Shown here one piece after another: positions 60,012 to 64,000 of a stretch of DNA of 64,000 nt. Location of the stretch: NCBI GenBank assembly GCA_902774395.1, contig CACYIK010000005.1:124001-188000 (forward strand). The letters are read 5' to 3'. The notes below the pieces were generated by a model, which was not told the DNA's origin, searched no databases, and saw only the letters and a program-made list of their open reading frames with translations. A program made the translations under genes and the position numbers. Source of the stretch: an uncultured Bacteroidota bacterium. Its GTDB lineage: Bacteria; Bacteroidota; Bacteroidia; Bacteroidales; P3. Each line of letters opens with the position of its first letter. Position 1 is the stretch's first letter.

Positions 60012-61268
60012 TTATAAGAGTTGGTTTTTGGAGGCATCCTGGCGGATGAAGATGAACAGTAGGATGGTGAATGCCAGCAGCGACGAGCCGCCGTAGCTGA
60101 AGAAGGGTAGGGGGATGCCGATGACAGGCACGAGGCCCAGCACCATGCCTACGTTGACGAAGAGGTGGATGAAGAGGATGCTGGCCACGGAATAGCCGTA
60201 GACACGCGCGAAGGAGGAACGTTGTCGTTCTGCCATTACGATGAGGCGTTGCAGCAGGATGACATAGAGCACTATCAGCAGGGTGCATCCAAAGAATCCC
60301 CATTCCTCGCCCACGGTGCAGAAGATGAAGTCGGTTTCCTGCTCGGGCACGAAGTCGGCCTTGGTGAGGGTGCCGTTGAGGAAGCCCTTGCCTATGATGC
60401 CGCCCGAGCCGATGGCTATCTTCGACTGGTTGACGTTGTAGCCCGATCCCTGCAGGTCCTCGGTCTTGCCGAGCAGCACGTCGATGCGCTCACGCTGGTG
60501 CGGCTCGAGGATGCTGTTGAAGACGAAGTCGACCGAGAAGACGAAGAGAGCGCAGCTGGCCACCACGATGAGGGTGTGCAGGTAGTCGTTGCGGGTGCGT
60601 TTGTTGAGCCACACGAAGAGGTAGAGCAGCGCCAGTGTCACAAGGATGCCCAGGAGGATGAACTTGTTCACCAGCAGTGCCAGCACGAAGAGGACGATGG
60701 CAGAGACGCCGATGACGAGGATGTTGCCTGAGAGACCTTCGCGGTAGAGGGGGAGGACGAAGCCCAGAAAGACCAGCGCGGAGCCGGTGTCGTGCTGCAG
60801 GAAGATGAGTGCCGCGGGGATGGCGATGAGTGCTACAGTGACGACCTTGGTGCGCATCACCTTGAGGTCGACGCCGATGGCGGAGAGGTATTTCGACACC
60901 GCCAGTGCTGTGGCGAACTTGGCGAACTCCGAAGGTTGGAACTTGAAGGAGCCGAAGTCGATCCACGACTTTCCGCCCTTGGTGACGGTGGCGATGAAGA
61001 GTGTGACGACCAGCAGCACCATGACGATGCCGTAGATGGCGTAGGCTGTGTTGGAGAAGACGCGTGGCTCAGTATAGAGGATGATGATGGCCAGCAGGGC
61101 GGCGATGGCAATCCAGATGATCTGTTTGCCGTGCTGCACCGAGAAGTCAAACACTGCGGCGTGCTCCTCGTCATAGCCTGCGGCGTAGATGTTCAGCCAT
61201 CCGAAGAGCATGATGAAGATATAGAGGCCGATGGTCAGCCAGTCGTATTTGGGTTTTTCCTGGTACAT
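60012..61268 (-). CDS. rodA: Rod shape-determining protein RodA (SEDS glycosyltransferase)
   Basis: A 418-residue polytopic membrane protein with about ten hydrophobic helices. Signatures are KGGKSWIDFGSFKFQPSEFAKFATALAVSKYL, FLQHDTGSALVFLGFVLPLYREGL (with the catalytic-region Asp), the large loop YNVNQSKIAIGSGGIIGKGFLNGTLTKADFVPEQETDFIF and the last helix GIPLPFFSYGGSSLL. Polymerises glycan strands for elongation with PBP2. Its ATG directly follows the mrdA stop, so the pair is co-transcribed. Confidence 0.97.
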   Translation of the reverse strand: MYQEKPKYDWLTIGLYIFIMLFGWLNIYAAGYDEEHAAVFDFSVQHGKQIIWIAIAALLAIIILYTEPRVFSNTAYAIYGIVMVLLVVTLFIATVTKGGKSWIDFGSFKFQPSEFAKFATALAVSKYLSAIGVDLKVMRTKVVTVALIAIPAALIFLQHDTGSALVFLGFVLPLYREGLSGNILVIGVSAIVLFVLALLVNKFILLGILVTLALLYLFVWLNKRTRNDYLHTLIVVASCALFVFSVDFVFNSILEPHQRERIDVLLGKTEDLQGSGYNVNQSKIAIGSGGIIGKGFLNGTLTKADFVPEQETDFIFCTVGEEWGFFGCTLLIVLYVILLQRLIVMAERQRSSFARVYGYSVASILFIHLFVNVGMVLGLVPVIGIPLPFFSYGGSSLLAFTILLFIFIRQDASKNQLL

Positions 61269-63128
61269 TTATCTTTTCCTTTGTTTCTTCACCCTGCGGG
61301 TGAGCGGCAGCTTCTGGCAGGGGTTGATTTCTTTGTACATCTTCTCCACGTCCTTGCGCTTCACCTCGCCGTTGAGGTACTTCTCGATGATGAGACCGGC
61401 GATAGGTGCCGCCCAGGTGCCGCCGCCGCCCTGCGCGTTCTCCACATAGACGGCGAGGGCTATCTTCGGGTCGTTCTTGGGGGCGAAGCAGATGAAGACG
61501 GAGTGGTCGTTGCCGTAGTTCTCGGCGGTGCCGGTCTTGCCGCAGATGTCGAGGCCGTCGACGCGTGCGCGGCGTGCCGTGCCGCCGGGCACATGCACCA
61601 CGTCGAACATGCCGTCGGCGGCGATGTCGAAGTATTCCTTCTTGATGCCCGTCTCGTGGCGTTCGAGGTATTTGTCGTTGCGTATGGAGTCGGGTCCGTA
61701 GAAGCGCACCACGTGGGGAGTGATATAGTATCCGCGGTTAGCCACGATGGCGGCGAGGTTGGCCATCTGGATGGGCACCACGGTGACCTCGCCTTGGCCG
61801 ATGGAGTTGGAATAGATGGTCGAGAAGGCCCAGCGCTCGCGGCCGTACCAGCGGTTGTAGTAAGCCGTGTCGGGGATGTTGCCCGTGGAGAGGCCGCTCT
61901 TGGGTAGGTCGATGTCGAGTTTCTGTCCGAAGCCGAAGCGCAGCATATAGTTGCGCCAGACGGTGAGGCCGTACTGGCTGTCCTTGTAGATGTTCTTGTA
62001 CTTGCCTTGCTGGATGACGCGGCGGTATACCTGGTAGAAGTAGGGGTTACAGCTCATCTTTATGGCCTCGCGCACGGAGCGTGCCGACGGGTGGTTGTGG
62101 CAGCCCACGAGGCTTTTGTCGCAGGCGAAGCCTGTTTCGGGGGAGATAACGCCTAGGTCGAGGGCCACCATCGACTGTGCCACTTTGAAGATACTTCCTG
62201 GGGGGTACTGTCCCATGAGGGCGCGGTTGAGCATAGGCTTTGCCAGGTCGCCGTTGAGCATGAGGTAGTTCTTGCCGCGGATGCGGCCCACCAGCAGGTT
62301 GGGGTCGTAGGTGGGTGCCGACACCATGGCCAGCACCTCGCCCGTGGAGGGCTCGAGGGCCACTACGCAGCCGCGCTTGTTGGCCATCAACTCTTCGGCA
62401 TAGGCCTGCAGGTTAGCGTCGAGGGTGGTGTAGAGGTTGCAGCCCTCGATGGGCATGGTATCGAGTTCGCCGTTGCGGTAGGGGCCTATCTCGCGGTTGT
62501 GTACGTCGACATGCATGATCTTCTGACCTTTGGTGCCGCGAAGCACCTCTTCGTAGCTCTTCTCCAGGCCGCTCTTGCCGATGTAGTCGCCGCGTTTGTA
62601 GTAGTGGTCGCGGTCGAGGTCGCCCTGGTCCACCTCGCCCACGTAGCCCAGCACCTGTGCCGCGATGGGTCGGTCGTAGATGCGCAGCGTGCGCTGCGAG
62701 ATATAGAAGCCCTTGAAGCGGTACATCTTGTTCTCGAACTTGGCGTACTCCTCCTTGGAGATTTGCTTCATGAAGATGGAAGCCGAATAGGGCGAGTACT
62801 TGCGGGCTTTTTCCATGTGTTCGTCGAACTCCTCGCGCGAGATGTTGAGGCAGTGACAGAAATAGCCGGTGTCGAGGTCCTTCACCATGCGAGGGATGAC
62901 CATGAGGTCGTAGACGGCCTCGTTGTGGACGAGTAGTTCTCCGTGGCGGTCGTAGATGAAGCCGCGGGCGGGGTATTGGGTGACATTGCGGAGGGACTGC
63001 ATGATAGCCTTCTCCTTGTATTCTGGGTTGAACAGCTGCAGTATCGCCAGGCGCACTATAAAGAGCACCCCGACGACGAGGAAGATGATCTTCACCACGC
63101 GGCTGCGGTCTGAGAACTGATTTGACAT
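61269..63128 (-). CDS. mrdA: Penicillin-binding protein 2 (elongasome transpeptidase)
   Basis: A 619-residue class B PBP: membrane anchor (about 14-32), dimerisation domain (about 50-220) and transpeptidase domain. The active-site motifs are PPGSIFKVAQ (SxxK), SNSIGQGE (SxN) and GKTGTAEN (KTG). Cross-links peptidoglycan with RodA during cell elongation. The gene starts its operon here: mreBCD, commonly just upstream in related bacteria, is not within the 870 bases before the window edge on that side. Confidence 0.97.
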   Translation of the reverse strand: MSNQFSDRSRVVKIIFLVVGVLFIVRLAILQLFNPEYKEKAIMQSLRNVTQYPARGFIYDRHGELLVHNEAVYDLMVIPRMVKDLDTGYFCHCLNISREEFDEHMEKARKYSPYSASIFMKQISKEEYAKFENKMYRFKGFYISQRTLRIYDRPIAAQVLGYVGEVDQGDLDRDHYYKRGDYIGKSGLEKSYEEVLRGTKGQKIMHVDVHNREIGPYRNGELDTMPIEGCNLYTTLDANLQAYAEELMANKRGCVVALEPSTGEVLAMVSAPTYDPNLLVGRIRGKNYLMLNGDLAKPMLNRALMGQYPPGSIFKVAQSMVALDLGVISPETGFACDKSLVGCHNHPSARSVREAIKMSCNPYFYQVYRRVIQQGKYKNIYKDSQYGLTVWRNYMLRFGFGQKLDIDLPKSGLSTGNIPDTAYYNRWYGRERWAFSTIYSNSIGQGEVTVVPIQMANLAAIVANRGYYITPHVVRFYGPDSIRNDKYLERHETGIKKEYFDIAADGMFDVVHVPGGTARRARVDGLDICGKTGTAENYGNDHSVFICFAPKNDPKIALAVYVENAQGGGGTWAAPIAGLIIEKYLNGEVKRKDVEKMYKEINPCQKLPLTRRVKKQRKR

Positions 63129-63557
63129 AGATAATTATTAACGCACCCCTGCGTGTAATATTGTATAGCTGCCGAAAAAAATACAAAGGGGGCGGAATGC
63201 AAGTCGGGAACGCAGCATATTATTCTCTGTGCAGATTGTGGTTTGTTGGACTTAGAATTGCGATTGCGGTTGGGTTTGGGCTCTCGTGCGACAGGGGGTG
63301 AGTATCCGCCGGGTTTGCTGGCAATGTGAGTATTGGATGAATTATTTTCCTGCATCCAAGAAATTATGTACCTTTGCATCTCGGAAAAATGGCCTTTCCT
63401 TGTTTTTTCGTGGGAAGGAGCAGAAAGGAAAAAGAAGTTTTTGCGGTTATAGGTTTGGCTTAAGGAAAGTTAAATAATGTTAAATTCGTACTTTTTTTCA
63501 TACCCTTGTAGATAATTGCACAAAAAAAATCCTATTTTATAGTAGAAACGTTTCTGA
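63129..63557. promoter_or_regulatory. Divergent spacer between mrdA and the sigma-factor gene
   Basis: No convincing gene in 429 bases. TACCTTTG at 63369-63376 is a good -7 box for the plus-strand gene, giving a leader of about 175 bases. TACCCTTG at 63501-63508 is a weaker second candidate. No clear TAnnTTTG box was found for mrdA. Confidence 0.55.
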
Positions 63558-64000
63558 ATGACAATAGAAGACCGGCAGAAATACGAGCATTTCTATGGTC
63601 TGATTGAGCGGCACAAGGCACTAGTGGAGGGGCTGTGTATGCGCCGTGCATCAGGCGATAGCTGTTATTGTGCCGAGTTGATACAAGAATGTTATATCAG
63701 TATATGGAAACACGAAAAACAAATCAGCGCCGACATACATCCGTTGCAGGAGACGATGTGGATATATTGGCTGTGCCGCAATGCCTTCTCGCGTTTACGT
63801 TTCCTCCAACGCACACATCTCTATGCTCCCCTCGACGAGAGTATGGCCGACACTATCGCTACTACGGACAACCTAACCCAGATACGCGACTATATCGAAT
63901 CCCTCGCCACAATACTCAACTCTCACGAACGCCGAGCCGTTGAGCTGATGGCAGAGGGTTATACCCCTGACGAAATGGCACGAGAGCTCGGCATCAAAAC
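63558..64000 (+). CDS. Sigma-70 family RNA polymerase sigma factor, 3'-truncated by window edge
   Basis: The first 147 codons of an open frame from ATG 63558. The sequence FYGLIERHKALVEGLCMRRA, CAELIQECYISIWKHE resembles sigma region 2. After a linker, LNSHERRAVELMAEGYTPDEMARELGIK resembles the start of the region 4 helix-turn-helix. The size and layout suit an extracytoplasmic-function-like sigma factor of the Bacteroidetes type. Codon use is more A/T- and rare-codon-rich (ATA, CTA, TTA, CGA) than in neighbours. The end, partner anti-sigma factor and targets are outside the window. Confidence 0.78.
   Translation, partial: MTIEDRQKYEHFYGLIERHKALVEGLCMRRASGDSCYCAELIQECYISIWKHEKQISADIHPLQETMWIYWLCRNAFSRLRFLQRTHLYAPLDESMADTIATTDNLTQIRDYIESLATILNSHERRAVELMAEGYTPDEMARELGIK

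Noticed and set aside
63092-63379. 95-residue minus-strand frame upstream of mrdA
   Set aside because: It overlaps the mrdA 5' end, has atypical codon use, and spans the presumed promoter region; no family resemblance.
63286-63477. 63-residue plus-strand frame before the sigma-factor gene
   Set aside because: It crosses the TACCTTTG promoter box and has no coding signature; better explained as leader DNA.

Overview
The window is a chromosomal segment from a member of the order Bacteroidales; family and genus cannot be fixed from it. Three things point there. The sigma-ABfr type promoter box TAnnTTTG stands upstream of many genes, several times with TTTG 19-20 bases further up. The first gene ends in a type IX secretion C-terminal sorting signal. 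The families present are Bacteroidetes-typical (DUF6266, DUF4954, DUF2723, a DUF2520 protein, a thiamine TonB receptor-PnuT-ThiN operon, and a joined str-S10-spc-alpha ribosomal operon without tuf). Coding GC is high with C/G-ending codons, which gives many long but spurious antisense frames.

Layout. 1-5.5 kb: an M1-like secreted peptidase (start outside the window), an outer-membrane protein, rbfA, a LolC/E-type permease, trpS and a small protein. 5.5-7.5 kb (minus strand): lptB and kdsD. 7.6-9.8 kb: recQ. 9.9-13.8 kb: a TPP riboswitch followed by a TonB receptor, pnuT-like transporter and thiN, a thiamine uptake and activation operon. A DUF6266 gene converges on thiN. 14.9-26.3 kb: purD, an EamA transporter, a CtpA-type protease, a thioredoxin-fold lipid/envelope protein, mrp, nifU-like, a cobalamin adenosyltransferase, DUF2795, DUF2520, tatD and an OadA/PycB-type carboxyltransferase. 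26.4-27.5 kb: a solitary rnfA and a small lipoprotein. 27.6-32.4 kb (minus): a beta-barrel protein, DUF2723, lptE, an unlisted 56-residue gene and an arginase-fold protein. 32.4-33.8 kb: a YhcC-type radical SAM protein and two tRNA-Ala genes. 34.1-52.6 kb: the ribosomal superoperon from rpsL to rplQ. 52.9-57.5 kb: eno, rmuC, DUF4954. 57.5-63.1 kb (minus): rpsT, tRNA-Glu, a conserved hypothetical, clpX, rodA, mrdA. 63.6 kb to the end: the start of a sigma-70 family gene.

The most unusual property is a rich set of short dispersed repeat families. They fill intergenic spaces, and the same kinds of word also sit in frame inside protein-coding genes, at linkers and termini (LolC-like permease, thiN, DUF6266, tatD, the OadA-like protein, DUF2723, DUF4954, clpX). 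They also supply stop codons (mrp, pnuT) and start codons (tatD). The ribosomal superoperon coding sequences look free of them. Two intergenic leaders, before lptB and before the cobalamin adenosyltransferase, share a composite repeat: 27-bp units, a fixed junction and a 9-bp ladder. It includes 99 bp that are identical in inverted orientation 15 kb apart, and the unit number differs (4 versus 11). These repeats are the best candidate in the window for something not yet described.
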